Notes under the pieces: model-generated
The model's input: the letters and a program-made list of their open reading frames with translations, nothing else
Told to the model about the DNA's origin: nothing
Databases searched by the model: none
Assembly: GCA_963789025.1 (NCBI GenBank)
Contig: CAWBIT010000006.1
Location: forward strand, 124,001-188,000
Length of the DNA stretch: 64,000 nt
DNA from: AP-15 sp963789025
Lineage (GTDB): Bacteria > Pseudomonadota > Alphaproteobacteria > ATCC43930 > CGMCC-115725
Direction: 5' to 3'
Made by a program: the position numbers and the translations under genes
In this document: positions 42,612 to 51,725 of the stretch, piece after piece
Layout: the number at the start of each line of letters is the position of its first letter
Position numbering within the stretch: position 1 is the first letter of the stretch

Positions 42612-43346
42612 CTATTCCGCTTCAGCGCCGGCCCAGGCTTCGGCGCTAGCGCCGGCCAGTGCGCGGACGCGATCCTCGTCCTTGGCGAATTCGCCGGCCG
42701 CGCCGGAAAACACCACGCGTCCGTCGTCCAATACATAGGCGCGGTCGGCGATTTCGGTCGCCGCGCGCACGTTCTGCTCGACCAGCAGGATCGAGATGCC
42801 CTCCTCGCGCGCCGAGGTGACGACCTTGAAGACCTCCCGCACGATCAGCGGAGCCAGGCCCTGCGACGGCTCGTCGAGGATCAGCAGCTTCGGATTGAGG
42901 ATCAGCGCGCGGGCGATCGCGAGCATCTCCTGCTCGCCGCCCGAGAGCTGGCGGCCCTTGTTGCCGCGGCGCTCCGCCAGGCGCGGAAAGAGCGCGTGGA
43001 TGCGCGCAATCGTCCACGGGCCCGGCCGCTCGAGCGGCACCTTGAGGTTCTCCTCGACCGTCAGGTTCGGAAAGATGTGGCGTCCCTCCGGCGCATAACC
43101 GACGCCCAGCGCGGCGATCCTATAGGGCGGCCAAGCCGTCGTGGTGTGGCCGAAGATTCGCACTACGCCGTTGCGCGGCGGAGTGAGGCCGACCAGGCTC
43201 CGCAGGGTCGTGGTCTTGCCGGCGCCGTTGCGCCCCAATAGGGTGACGATCTCGCCCTCGCGCACCTCCAGGCTGACCCCGTGGAGGATGTGGCTCTTGC
43301 CGTAAAAGGTGTGGAGGTCCTCGGCCGCCAGCACCGGGCCGCTCAT
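42612..43346 (-). CDS. livF: Branched-chain amino acid/organic acid ABC transporter ATPase
   Basis: A 244-residue ATPase of LivF type: Walker A GRNGAGKTTT, signature LSGGEQEMLAIARAL and Walker B LLILDEPSQGLAP. The start at 43346 overlaps livG by four bases; the frame is open further but shadows livG. The DEPSQGL sequence is typical of LivF. Energises uptake with LivG, probably of an aromatic or dicarboxylic acid, given the catabolic genes downstream. Confidence 0.94.
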   Translation of the reverse strand: MSGPVLAAEDLHTFYGKSHILHGVSLEVREGEIVTLLGRNGAGKTTTLRSLVGLTPPRNGVVRIFGHTTTAWPPYRIAALGVGYAPEGRHIFPNLTVEENLKVPLERPGPWTIARIHALFPRLAERRGNKGRQLSGGEQEMLAIARALILNPKLLILDEPSQGLAPLIVREVFKVVTSAREEGISILLVEQNVRAATEIADRAYVLDDGRVVFSGAAGEFAKDEDRVRALAGASAEAWAGAEAE

Positions 43347-44092
43347 GCACCTTCCCCCAGATAGGCGGCCTGCACGGCTTCGTTCGCGGCGATCTCCTGC
43401 GGCGTGCCCTCGGCCAGCATAGCTCCTTCGGCCAAGACCATGATGCGGTCGGCGAGGTGAAAAACCACCCGCATATCGTGCTCGATCAGCACGATCGAGA
43501 GCTTGTGGTCTTGATGCAGTTGGCGAATGAGCCGGGTGATGTTGTAGGTCTCCTGATCGCCCATCCCCGCGGTCGGCTCGTCGAGCAGCAGAAGCCGCGG
43601 GTTGAGCGCGAGCGCCATCATGATCTCGGTGGCCCGCTGGTCGCCGTGGCTCAGCTCGCCGACCGGCCGGTCCTCCTCGTCGGCCAGCCCGCCCTTGTCG
43701 GAAAGATCGGTGACGCGCGCGCTGACCTCGGCGTCGGCGTTGCGAGAGATCCATGGCCGCAGCCGATAACCCGCTGCAACCTCGACGGCGATGCGCAGAT
43801 TGTCTCGCACCGTCAGCTCGGGAAAGATTTCGGTGACCTGAAAGGTACGCGCAATCCCGCGCCAGACGCGCCGCGCCGGCAGCAAACTCGTGATGTTCTG
43901 CCTGTCGAACAGGATGCGGCCGGAGGTCGGGGCCAGGAATCCGCTGATCAGATTGAAGAAGGTCGTCTTACCCGCGCCATTGGGCCCGATGACCGCCCGC
44001 AGCTCGCCGTCCTCGACGGACATCGACACGTCGCGCACGGCGATCAGGTTGCCAAAGTGGCGCGAGACGTTCTCGACCTCGAGTAAGCTCAC
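43343..44092 (-). CDS. livG: Branched-chain amino acid/organic acid ABC transporter ATPase
   Basis: A 249-residue ATPase of LivG type: Walker A GPNGAGKTTFFNLISGF, signature LSHGDQRATEIMMALA, Walker B LLLLDEPTAGM. It starts at the GTG at 44092 (SLLEVENVSRHFGNLIAV), which overlaps the livM stop. Confidence 0.93.
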   Translation of the reverse strand: MSLLEVENVSRHFGNLIAVRDVSMSVEDGELRAVIGPNGAGKTTFFNLISGFLAPTSGRILFDRQNITSLLPARRVWRGIARTFQVTEIFPELTVRDNLRIAVEVAAGYRLRPWISRNADAEVSARVTDLSDKGGLADEEDRPVGELSHGDQRATEIMMALALNPRLLLLDEPTAGMGDQETYNITRLIRQLHQDHKLSIVLIEHDMRVVFHLADRIMVLAEGAMLAEGTPQEIAANEAVQAAYLGEGA

Positions 44093-45039
44093 GGCGCGGC
44101 CCTGCGCTGGATGATGCCGAGCACGCCGCGTGGGAAAAACAGGACGACTAGCACGAAGAACAGCCCGATGAATGACATCCAGTTCGCCGTCATGCTCGAG
44201 ACATAATCCTGCAGCACAACAAAGATCGCCGCACCGATCAGCGGCCCCCAGAACGAGCGCATGCCCCCCAGAACCGCCATGATCACGAAATCCCCCGACT
44301 GGTCCCAGCGCAGATCGTGCGGGTCGGCGAAATTGTTCAGCAGCGCGTAGAGGGTGCCGGCCAGGCTGACGAAGAGGCACGATATGACCCAGGACAGCCA
44401 GATGTGCCGGTCGACTGGAATACCGAGAAAGCGCGCGCGCCGCTCGTTCTCGCGGATCGCCAGCAACGTGCGGCCAAACGGCGAGCGCAGCAAAGCCGCC
44501 ATGATGCCGATCGCCACAGCAAAGGAGACCAGAACCAAATAGTAGAAGGCCTTGTCGTTGCCGAGGATGTCGACGGTGGTAAATCTCAAATCGATCGGCA
44601 TGCGATGCCAGCCGGAGAGCCCGTCATCGCCGCCGGTGATCGAATTCCAACGATAGGCAATAAAGTAAAAAACTTGCCCGAAGGCGATCGTCACCATCGC
44701 GAAATAAATGCCCCTGAGGCGCACGATCAGCAGGCCGATCAGTGCTGCGGCGATCGCGCCGGCAATCACCCCGACTGCCATCCCGATCAATGTGCTCGGC
44801 ACCAGGTATTTGATCGTGAGGCCGACGCCGTAGACACCGAGGCCGAAATAGGCGGCGTGGCCGAACGATAGAACGCCGGTGAAGCCCAATAGAAAATTGA
44901 GCGACATCGCCGCGAGGCCCAATACCAGGACGCGGCTTCCCAGTGAGGTGTAGCCGCCCACCCAATTGAGCCAATAGGGCAACGCGAGCAGCAGCAGCCA
45001 GACTGCAATATCGGGCCCCCGCCTGCCGAGCACGCTCAC
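44089..45039 (-). CDS. livM: Branched-chain amino acid/organic acid ABC permease
   Basis: A 316-residue LivM-type permease with about nine helices, the typical LGFTGVLSFGHAAYFGLGVY segment near residue 55 and a conserved IRENERRARFLGIP cytoplasmic loop. The GTG start at 45039 shares a base with the livH stop (TAGTG). Confidence 0.93.
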   Translation of the reverse strand: MSVLGRRGPDIAVWLLLLALPYWLNWVGGYTSLGSRVLVLGLAAMSLNFLLGFTGVLSFGHAAYFGLGVYGVGLTIKYLVPSTLIGMAVGVIAGAIAAALIGLLIVRLRGIYFAMVTIAFGQVFYFIAYRWNSITGGDDGLSGWHRMPIDLRFTTVDILGNDKAFYYLVLVSFAVAIGIMAALLRSPFGRTLLAIRENERRARFLGIPVDRHIWLSWVISCLFVSLAGTLYALLNNFADPHDLRWDQSGDFVIMAVLGGMRSFWGPLIGAAIFVVLQDYVSSMTANWMSFIGLFFVLVVLFFPRGVLGIIQRRAAP

Positions 45040-45905
45040 TAGAACCGTCCTTCCTCACCCAACAGGCCGCGCGGCCGCACCAGCAAGACAAGGCCCATGA
45101 TCACGTAGATCACGGCCTCGCTCGCCGACGGAAAGAACACTGTGGTGATCCCCGAGGCGACACCGATCAAGAGCCCGCCCAATAGTGTGCCAGGAAGGCT
45201 GCCGAGGCCGCCGATGATGATGGCGACAAAGCTCGGCATGAGCAGCGTGCTGCCGATCGTCGGCTGCAAGCCCAGCATGCCGGCTGCCAGCACCCCCGCC
45301 AGGCCGGCGAGGTAAATGCCGAGCCCGAAATTGAGGTTGCGCAATATCCGGGTATTGACGCCGAGCACGGAAACCGTCTCCAAGTCCAATGTCCCGGCGC
45401 GGATCCGCATGCCGAGACGCGTGCGGTTCAGGATCAGGAACAACGCAATCACTGCCGCGACGACCAGCGCGACCATGAACATCCGATAGCCGGTCAGGAA
45501 GAAAAAGGTGCTGCTGAGCGGGGTCGAGAGCCAGCCCGGCACGGCGAAGGGCAGGGTCCCCGCGCCCCAGATGTAGCGGGTTCCATCCTCCAGGATGAAG
45601 GCGAGCCCAAAGGTGAGGAGAAGACTGTACAAGGGATCGCGGCCGTAAAGCGGGCGGATCAAGACCCGCTCGACGACCAGGCCCAGAGCGGCGGTCAATA
45701 TCGGCGCGACCGCCAATGCTCCCCAGAACCCGATATAGGGGATCAAGGTGTAGGCGAGATAGGCGCCGACCGCCAGGAACCCGCCATGAGCGAAATTGAT
45801 TACGCTGGTAAGGTTGAGGATCAGCGACAGACCGAGCGCCATCAATGCATAGAACGCGCCGATGATCAGCCCGTTGAAGAGGTTGAAGACCAGGAGCTGT
45901 GTCAT
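45039..45905 (-). CDS. livH: Branched-chain amino acid/organic acid ABC permease
   Basis: A 288-residue LivH-type permease: start LFNGLIIGAFYALMALGLSL, then VINFAHGGFLAVGAYLAYTL and GIYLAGLAGVLAAGMLGLQP. It is separated from the livK-like binding protein gene by a hairpin repeat. Confidence 0.94.
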   Translation of the reverse strand: MTQLLVFNLFNGLIIGAFYALMALGLSLILNLTSVINFAHGGFLAVGAYLAYTLIPYIGFWGALAVAPILTAALGLVVERVLIRPLYGRDPLYSLLLTFGLAFILEDGTRYIWGAGTLPFAVPGWLSTPLSSTFFFLTGYRMFMVALVVAAVIALFLILNRTRLGMRIRAGTLDLETVSVLGVNTRILRNLNFGLGIYLAGLAGVLAAGMLGLQPTIGSTLLMPSFVAIIIGGLGSLPGTLLGGLLIGVASGITTVFFPSASEAVIYVIMGLVLLVRPRGLLGEEGRF

Positions 45906-45924
45906 CTGTTCATGCGCCGGCTTA

Positions 45925-46059
45925 CCCTCACCCGCCTCGCTCCGCTCGGCACCCTCTCCCGCAATGCGGGAGAGGGGCTAAAACGTGCGCCGGCCTGAGC
46001 CCCTCTCCCGCAATGCGGGAGAGGGGGGACCCAGCCCGACAGGGCTGGGTGGGTGAGGG
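45925..46059. repeat. CTCTCCCGC/GCGGGAGAG hairpin repeat, full-length copy
   Basis: CCTCACCCGCCTCGCTCCGC, two hairpins with ATGC loops (CTCTCCCGCAATGCGGGAGA), and CCAGCCCGACAGGGCTGGGT at the right. It lies between livK and livH and could make binding protein more abundant than permease. Confidence 0.82.
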
Positions 46060-46070
46060 GTATCGCGGCC

Positions 46071-47339
46071 TCAAGCCGGCCAGCTTAGATGGCAGCCGGT
46101 CTCGGCGACCGGCAAGGCGGCGTCGACGCCCTTGACCAGCTCATCGACCTTGAACAGATCCTCGGGCTCGGGCCCTTTTTCGACCGCATTGCCGACGTAG
46201 AGCGTCGGCATCAGCTGGTGATCGCCGGCGCGATAAAAGGTGTCGTACGGCATCAGCGCGATTTCCGGCGGCAATTTGAAATTTTCGAGCACCTTGGCCA
46301 GCTTGACCGGGTCGAGGGTCTTCTGCTGGTTGGCGACCAGCGCGCAGGTCCAGGCCGCGACGTAACCGAACCAGTGGCGCGCCGTCGGCACCTTGCCGCC
46401 ATTGACCTTCCGGATGTCGGCGACGAATTCCTTCACATGCGGCACCTCGGGCTGCACCCAATACCATTCGAAAACCCAGGTGCCGATGCGCGCGTCGGGC
46501 GGTAGCCCCTCGAGCACCTCCAGCTCCTGCTGCGCTCCGGCGATGTGAAAGCGCTTGTCGAGCCCGAACTGCACTGCCTGCTTCAGAGCATTGACCATGT
46601 CGTTGCCGGCGGTCAGAAAGATGATGACGTCGGGATTGGCCGCCTGCGCCTTGATCAGATAGGCAGAATAGTCTGTAGCCCCGAGCGGCGTCAGAGAAGC
46701 ACCGACCTCGGTGCCGCCGAACTGCTTGAGGCTCGCCTCGAAGCCTTGCTGCAATGTGTGGCCGAAGGCGTAGTCGGGAGTGATGAAGTACCACTTCTTG
46801 CCGTATTTGGTGAACAGGGTCTTGGACACCGAGTTGGTCTCCATGCGCGTCGTGTTGCAGACGCGAAAGACGTTCCAGTGGCAATCGGTGCCGGTAACCG
46901 AGTCGGTGTGACCGCCCGTGACGATGTGCAACTTCTTCAGCTCGTTCGACACCTGGCCGAGCGCAATCGCCATCGCCGAGTTGACGTTGCCGAGCAGGAA
47001 ATCGACTTTGTCGCGCTCGATCAGCTTTCGCGCCTTTTGGACGGCAATGCCGGTATCGGCGCTCGTCGAATCCTCGACCAGCAACTGGGCTTGGCGGCCA
47101 AGGATGCCTCCTTTGGCATTGATCTGATCGATCGCCAATTGGCAGCCGATCTGCTCGTTTTTGCCGAGCTCGGCGTAGGTGCCGGTCAGCGGGTCGTTGA
47201 GGCCGAATTTGACCTCGTCGGCGGCGCGAGCGGTGATCGCAAACGGCGCTGCCAGTTGCGCGACACCGGCGGCCGCAGCCGCCTTGATGATACTCCGACG
47301 GTCGAGCTTTCCCGATTGAACGCCGCTGATCATAATCAT
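46071..47339 (-). CDS. livK: LivK-like ABC substrate-binding protein
   Basis: A 422-residue binding protein with a twin-arginine-like leader (KLDRRSIIKAAAAAGVAQLA) and the type I periplasmic fold: VKFGLNDPLTGTYAELGKNE, IERDKVDFLLGNVNSAMAIA and a YFITPDYAFGHTLQQGFEAS segment. The ATG at 47339 follows GGGAGG by three bases; a second ATG at 47333 has better spacing. It is divergent from the lyase gene at 47466. Probable ligand: an organic or aromatic acid, by context only. Confidence 0.93.
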   Translation of the reverse strand: MIMISGVQSGKLDRRSIIKAAAAAGVAQLAAPFAITARAADEVKFGLNDPLTGTYAELGKNEQIGCQLAIDQINAKGGILGRQAQLLVEDSTSADTGIAVQKARKLIERDKVDFLLGNVNSAMAIALGQVSNELKKLHIVTGGHTDSVTGTDCHWNVFRVCNTTRMETNSVSKTLFTKYGKKWYFITPDYAFGHTLQQGFEASLKQFGGTEVGASLTPLGATDYSAYLIKAQAANPDVIIFLTAGNDMVNALKQAVQFGLDKRFHIAGAQQELEVLEGLPPDARIGTWVFEWYWVQPEVPHVKEFVADIRKVNGGKVPTARHWFGYVAAWTCALVANQQKTLDPVKLAKVLENFKLPPEIALMPYDTFYRAGDHQLMPTLYVGNAVEKGPEPEDLFKVDELVKGVDAALPVAETGCHLSWPA

Positions 47340-47465
47340 TTTCCTCCCAGGCATGGCTGTTGTGGTTGATCTGTTTGCACTCACGCCAAACGGCACCCCT
47401 TATGGCCACATAGGGCCCCGAAAAGAAAGTGGTTTCCCCTGACGGATCAAGTTGAAGGAGAGCCG

Positions 47466-48332
47466 ATGACACCACGACAGAGAATGAGAGCTCTGATTGC
47501 CCGCCGCGGCTACACGATGGTGCCGGGCGCCTATGACACGTTGACGGCGCGACTCGTCGAGCAGGCCGGGTTCGAGGCGGTCTATCTGACCGGAGGCGGC
47601 TATTCGCGCGCCAATGGTTATCCCGATCTCGGCTTACTCACCTTATCCGAGAATGTCCGCTTTATCGGACTAACGGTCGAGGCGGTCGGCGTCCCGGTCA
47701 TCGCCGATGCCGACACCGGCTACGGCAATGCGATCAACGTGATCCGCACGGTCCGCGAGTACGAGAAGTCCGGGGTCGCCGCGTTTCACATCGAGGACCA
47801 GGTGAGCCCGAAGAAATGCGGGCATTACGAGGGCAAGGAGGTCATCAGCCTCGACGAGATGGCCGGGAAGATCCGCGCTGCCGTCGATACCCGGCAGGAC
47901 CCCGATTTGGTCATCATCGCCCGGTCGGATGCGCGGGCAATCGAGGGCCTGCAGGCCGCGATCGACCGCGTCAACGCCTATCTGGAAGCCGGCGCCGATG
48001 TCGGCTTTGTCGAGGCGCCGCAGAACATCGAGGAACTGCGCATCGTCGCGCGCCAAGTTGCCGGCCCTGCCCTGGTCAATGTGTTCGAGGGCGGCAAGAC
48101 GCCGATGGTGCCGGCGAGTGAATTGGAGGCGATGGGGTTCCGCCTCGGCATCTACCCCTCGCAGACCCATCGCGCAGCAATCCGCGCAGCGCAAAAGGTG
48201 CTGGCGGCATTGAAGGAGGACGGCGACACCAGCCGCATCGAAGGCGATCTCGCCACCTTCCAGGAGCGCGAGGACGCGGTCGGCACCGCCCGATGGCGGG
48301 CTCTCGAGGAGAAATATATGCGGCTGGGGTGA
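47466..48332 (+). CDS. Isocitrate lyase/PEP mutase-family lyase (oxaloacetate decarboxylase-like)
   Basis: A 288-residue TIM-barrel enzyme of the ICL/PEPM superfamily: AYDTLTARLVEQAGFEAVYL, the metal-binding VPVIADADTGYGNAINVIRT, EDQVSPKKCGHYEGKEVI (with the catalytic KKCGH loop) and VIIARSDARAIEGLQ. Members cleave 2-hydroxy- or 2-methyl-dicarboxylic acids or decarboxylate oxaloacetate. AAGGAGAG lies before the ATG. Divergent from the livK-type operon, suggesting a shared pathway. Confidence 0.92.
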   Translation: MTPRQRMRALIARRGYTMVPGAYDTLTARLVEQAGFEAVYLTGGGYSRANGYPDLGLLTLSENVRFIGLTVEAVGVPVIADADTGYGNAINVIRTVREYEKSGVAAFHIEDQVSPKKCGHYEGKEVISLDEMAGKIRAAVDTRQDPDLVIIARSDARAIEGLQAAIDRVNAYLEAGADVGFVEAPQNIEELRIVARQVAGPALVNVFEGGKTPMVPASELEAMGFRLGIYPSQTHRAAIRAAQKVLAALKEDGDTSRIEGDLATFQEREDAVGTARWRALEEKYMRLG

Positions 48333-48333
48333 G

Positions 48334-48446
48334 ACCCTCACCCTTCCAGCCTCTCGGCTAGGCCCCTCCCTCTCCCGCGGTGCGGGAGAGGGGCTTTAAC
48401 TTTAACTCCCTCGCCCCGCTTGCGGGGAGAGGGGCGGGGTGAGGGG
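48334..48446. repeat. CTCTCCCGC-family hairpin repeat between convergent genes
   Basis: A left hairpin CCTCTCCCGCGGTGCGGGAG then TTTAACTTTAAC and a right hairpin CCCCGCTTGCGGGGAGAGGG, ending GGGGTGAGGGG. A composite of the two stem types in this window. Confidence 0.75.
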
Positions 48447-49232
48447 CTACACCACCGGAGAGCGGCCGCCGTCGACGTTGATGGCGCAGCCCGTCACATA
48501 GGAGGCGGCGTCGGAAGCGAGGAAGCAGGCTATATTGGCGAATTCCTCGGCCCGGCCCATCCGGCCCATCGGCACGCCGCGCCCGGCCTGCGCGATGAAA
48601 TCGTCGAGCGAGACGTTGGCGCCTTCTCGGCGATGGCGGCGCACGATCTGGTCGCTGACGATGACCCCGACATGCAGCGAATTGACCAGCACGTTGTGCG
48701 GCGCGCCTTCCTGTGACAGCACTTTGGTGAAGGCCATCTGGGCGGCGCGGCTGACCGAGGTCGGCGCGCTGTCGGCGCCCGGCGCCTTGGCGCCGATGTT
48801 GAGGACGCTGATGATGCGGCCCCATTTGCGCTGCTTCATCTGCGGGAAGATCAGCCGGCAGAAGCGGATCTGCGCGAACAGTTTGAGGTCGAGGTCGGCC
48901 TGCCACATCTCATCGGTGATCGTTTCCGACGGCCCGCGCGTCGATTGCCCGGCGTTGTTGACGAAGATGTCGATCTTGCCGAACTCGGAGAGGATCTGGT
49001 CGTAGGTCCTGCGGATGTCGGCCGCCTTCGATACGTCGCAGCTGATCGCGGCGACCTTGCGGCCCGCCGCGCCGGCCTGGATCCTGGACTTGGCCTCGTT
49101 GAGGGTTCCCTGGTCGCGAGCCAGGATCGTGACGTCGGCGCCGGATTTGGCGAATTCCTCGGCTATCGCCAAGCCCAGCCCCTTGCTGCCGCCGGTGACC
49201 ACTGCGGTCCTGCCGTCCAACCGAATTTCCAT
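48447..49232 (-). CDS. Short-chain dehydrogenase/reductase lacking the usual YxxxK
   Basis: A 261-residue SDR: TGGSKGLGLAIAEEFA (cofactor), NNAGQSTRGP (NAG motif) and a C-terminal YVTGCAINVDGGR. Where classical SDRs have Tyr-x3-Lys followed by Ala, this one has PTSVSRAAQMAFTK, so both Tyr and Lys of the catalytic pair appear to be replaced (Thr and Arg). It may use another residue, form a divergent subgroup, or bind without catalysis. It lies 27 bases after the aldo/keto reductase gene on the same strand. Confidence 0.87.
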   Translation of the reverse strand: MEIRLDGRTAVVTGGSKGLGLAIAEEFAKSGADVTILARDQGTLNEAKSRIQAGAAGRKVAAISCDVSKAADIRRTYDQILSEFGKIDIFVNNAGQSTRGPSETITDEMWQADLDLKLFAQIRFCRLIFPQMKQRKWGRIISVLNIGAKAPGADSAPTSVSRAAQMAFTKVLSQEGAPHNVLVNSLHVGVIVSDQIVRRHRREGANVSLDDFIAQAGRGVPMGRMGRAEEFANIACFLASDAASYVTGCAINVDGGRSPVV

Positions 49233-49259
49233 CTCGCTGCTCCTCCTCCGGGATTTGAG

Positions 49260-50204
49260 TCATTTGGCCGTCAGCGCATCGATCTCTTGCATTTCCTGCG
49301 GCGTCAAGGCCCATGCGGCCGCGCGGACATTCTGTTCGACCTGCTCGGGCTTCGTCGCGCCGGCGATGACGCTGGCCACGGCCGCGCGGCGCACCAGCCA
49401 GCTGAAGGCAAGCTCCAATAGCGTGTGGCCGCGCTCGGCGGCAAACCCCGCTAGCCGCTCGACCATCGCCCAGTTTTCATCCGTCAGGTTGCGGTCCGCC
49501 GCTCTCGCCATAGTGGCGAGACGCGTACCCGCGGGAGGCGGCATGCCGCGCTGGTATTTGCCGGTCAATAGGCCATCGGCGAGCGGGCGGAAGGGGATCA
49601 GACCGAGACCGTAGGCTTCGAGCACCGGCATCATCTCGCGGTCGAGGTCGCGGGCGAGCAGGCCGTACTCCTCTTGGCACGAGATAAAATGGTGGAGGCC
49701 GAGGTGCTTAGACGTCCACTGTGCCTCGACGACCTGCCAGGAAGGCAGGGTCGAGCATCCGATGTAACGGACCTTGCCCTGCCGGACAAGGTCGTCCAAT
49801 GCCCGCAATGTCTCCTCGATCGGGGTCTGCGGGTCGGGCTGGTGCTGCTGGTAAAGATCGATCCAGTCGGTCCTGAGTCGGCGAAGGCTCGCCTCGACCT
49901 CGGCCATGATGTAGCGCCGCGACGCCCCCTGAAACCGGCCGGCGGCATCCATCGGGCGGGCGAATTTGGTCGCCAGCACAATGTCCTTGCGCCGGTCGCC
50001 AAGGATCTGGCCGAGGCATGCCTCGGAGCTGCCGCGCGGATCGCCATAGGTGTCGGCTTCATCAAAAAAGGTGATGCCGAGATCGAGCGCCTTGTGGACG
50101 ACCTTCCTCGTCGCCTCGAGATCGATGCGTCCGCCAAAATTGTTGCAGCCGAGGCCGACCACCGACACGAGAAGGCCGGATCGGCCGAGATTACGCTGTT
50201 CCAA
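49260..50204 (-). CDS. Aldo/keto reductase
   Basis: A 314-residue TIM-barrel reductase. The catalytic tetrad is visible as Asp and Tyr in FFDEADTYGD, Lys in VLATKFARP and His in LYQQHQPDPQ. The NADPH-binding end IAGATKPEQVEQN is typical of the AKR family. Substrate unknown, but its place with CoA-transferase and SDR genes suggests a carbonyl intermediate of acid catabolism. Followed downstream by the SDR gene. Confidence 0.93.
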   Translation of the reverse strand: MEQRNLGRSGLLVSVVGLGCNNFGGRIDLEATRKVVHKALDLGITFFDEADTYGDPRGSSEACLGQILGDRRKDIVLATKFARPMDAAGRFQGASRRYIMAEVEASLRRLRTDWIDLYQQHQPDPQTPIEETLRALDDLVRQGKVRYIGCSTLPSWQVVEAQWTSKHLGLHHFISCQEEYGLLARDLDREMMPVLEAYGLGLIPFRPLADGLLTGKYQRGMPPPAGTRLATMARAADRNLTDENWAMVERLAGFAAERGHTLLELAFSWLVRRAAVASVIAGATKPEQVEQNVRAAAWALTPQEMQEIDALTAK

Positions 50205-50241
50205 TCACAGCCCTTTTGATTTGCCCTTTTTGTGAGACCTA

Positions 50242-50916
50242 CTACGCCAGTCGGACCGGAGGGACCTCGCGCGGGATGATCAGGTTGCATCCGCTGGTCG
50301 CCCGCACCTCCTCGACGGTGACGCCGGGGACGATTTCGCGCAGCGCCATGCCTTCCGCGGTTATCTCGAACAGCCCGAAATTGGTAGCGACCAGATTGAC
50401 GACGCCGCGCGCCGTGGCCGGGATGGCGCAGCGCTCGACCAGGCGCGGCTTGCCGTCGCGGGTCTGGTGCTCCATCGCGACAAAGACATGTTTGGCGCAG
50501 GAGGCCAGATCCATTGCGCCGCCAATGCCGCCGCCCTGCTGGCCCGCCATCTTCCAGTTCGCAAAGTCGCCGTTCTCGGCGACCTCGTAGGCGCCGAGCA
50601 CGGTCACGTCGATCCGCCCGCTGCGGATCAGCGCGAAGGAATCGGCGTGGTGCACGATCGCCGCGCCCGGCTGCAATGTGACGTGCTGGCCGCCAGCATT
50701 GACGAGGTGCAGGTCCTCAGCACCTGGCGCGGCGAGCGGGCCGTAGCCGATCACCCCGTTCTCCGAATGAAAGATGATCTCCTTATCGCCGAAATCGAAA
50801 TTCGAGCACAGGGTCGGGATGCCAATGCCGAGATTGACGATCCAGCCGTCGCCGAATTCCATCGCCAGACGGTCGCACATCTGCTGGCGGGTCAAGCCTT
50901 TCGCCCTCTCGCTCAT
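50242..50916 (-). CDS. CoA-transferase subunit B (3-oxoacid type)
   Basis: A 224-residue beta subunit: GWIVNLGIGIPTLCSNFDFG and the catalytic Glu in FHSENGVIGYGPLA. It moves CoA between acids, such as succinyl-CoA and a 3-oxo acid. The ATG at 50916 overlaps the subunit A stop by four bases, so the two subunits are made together. Confidence 0.93.
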   Translation of the reverse strand: MSERAKGLTRQQMCDRLAMEFGDGWIVNLGIGIPTLCSNFDFGDKEIIFHSENGVIGYGPLAAPGAEDLHLVNAGGQHVTLQPGAAIVHHADSFALIRSGRIDVTVLGAYEVAENGDFANWKMAGQQGGGIGGAMDLASCAKHVFVAMEHQTRDGKPRLVERCAIPATARGVVNLVATNFGLFEITAEGMALREIVPGVTVEEVRATSGCNLIIPREVPPVRLA

Positions 50917-51659
50917 CGCCCGATGCTCCCTGGACGCTGCGGCCACCACCCTTCGGGCGGCGGCGGGATTTTGACGATCCGGTGCACGAAGATCCCTGCT
51001 GTGTGCACATCGTCGGGGTCGATGGCGCCGACCGGCAGGATGTCTTCCTCGACCTCGACGACCGTGACCCGCGCTGCCATCGCCATGATCGGGTTGAAAT
51101 TGCGCTGCGAGCGCCGGAAGCGGAGATTCCCTGCCGCGTCCGCCTGGTAGGCCCGGATAAAGGCGTAGTCGAGCGGCAATGCGTGTTCGAGGAGGTGTGC
51201 GCGGCCGTTGAACACGCGGGTTTCCCGCCCCTCGGCGAGCTCGGTGCCGACCGCCGCCGGGGTGTAGAAGGCCGGGATCCCGGCGCCGGCGGCGCGCATC
51301 CGCTCGGCCAGGGTCCCTTGCGGTACGAGCTCCGCCTCGATCAGACCCTTCTCGACATATTCGGACAGGATCAGCCGTTGCGAGGCCCGCGTCGGGGCGG
51401 TGAAGGCGCAGATCACCTTCCGGACCTGGCCGTTCTTGATCATCTGACCCATATCGGGCGCATCGGCTGGCAGGGTGGCGCCGCCGCGCGTCGAATTCGA
51501 CACGCAAGTCAGGTCCTTGGCGCCCTGCCTGGCGACCGCCTGATAGAGATTGATCGGCATCCCGACGACGGCAAACCCGCCAAAACCGAGGGTCGCACCA
51601 CCCGGAATATCGCGGACCGCATCATCGAAGCTGGAATAGACTTTGCTCCTGGCGCTCAT
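50913..51659 (-). CDS. CoA-transferase subunit A
   Basis: A 248-residue alpha subunit: VYSSFDDAVRDIPGGATLGFGGFAVVGMP carries the glycine-rich CoA-binding start, followed by KDLTCVSNSTRGGATLPADA and a PAFYTPAAVGTELAEG segment typical of the family. Forms a heterodimer or heterotetramer with the next gene's product. Confidence 0.93.
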   Translation of the reverse strand: MSARSKVYSSFDDAVRDIPGGATLGFGGFAVVGMPINLYQAVARQGAKDLTCVSNSTRGGATLPADAPDMGQMIKNGQVRKVICAFTAPTRASQRLILSEYVEKGLIEAELVPQGTLAERMRAAGAGIPAFYTPAAVGTELAEGRETRVFNGRAHLLEHALPLDYAFIRAYQADAAGNLRFRRSQRNFNPIMAMAARVTVVEVEEDILPVGAIDPDDVHTAGIFVHRIVKIPPPPEGWWPQRPGSIGR

Positions 51660-51725
51660 TCCCCACCGCAGATTTTCTGTTCACCGGCCTCATCATGCGG
51701 CAGGCAGCCCCAGGCGGCAACCCAC

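Noticed and set aside
47340..47465. Possible sigma54 promoter (TGGCGTGAGTGCA) before livK
   Set aside because: The GG and GC elements are nine bases apart instead of about twelve.
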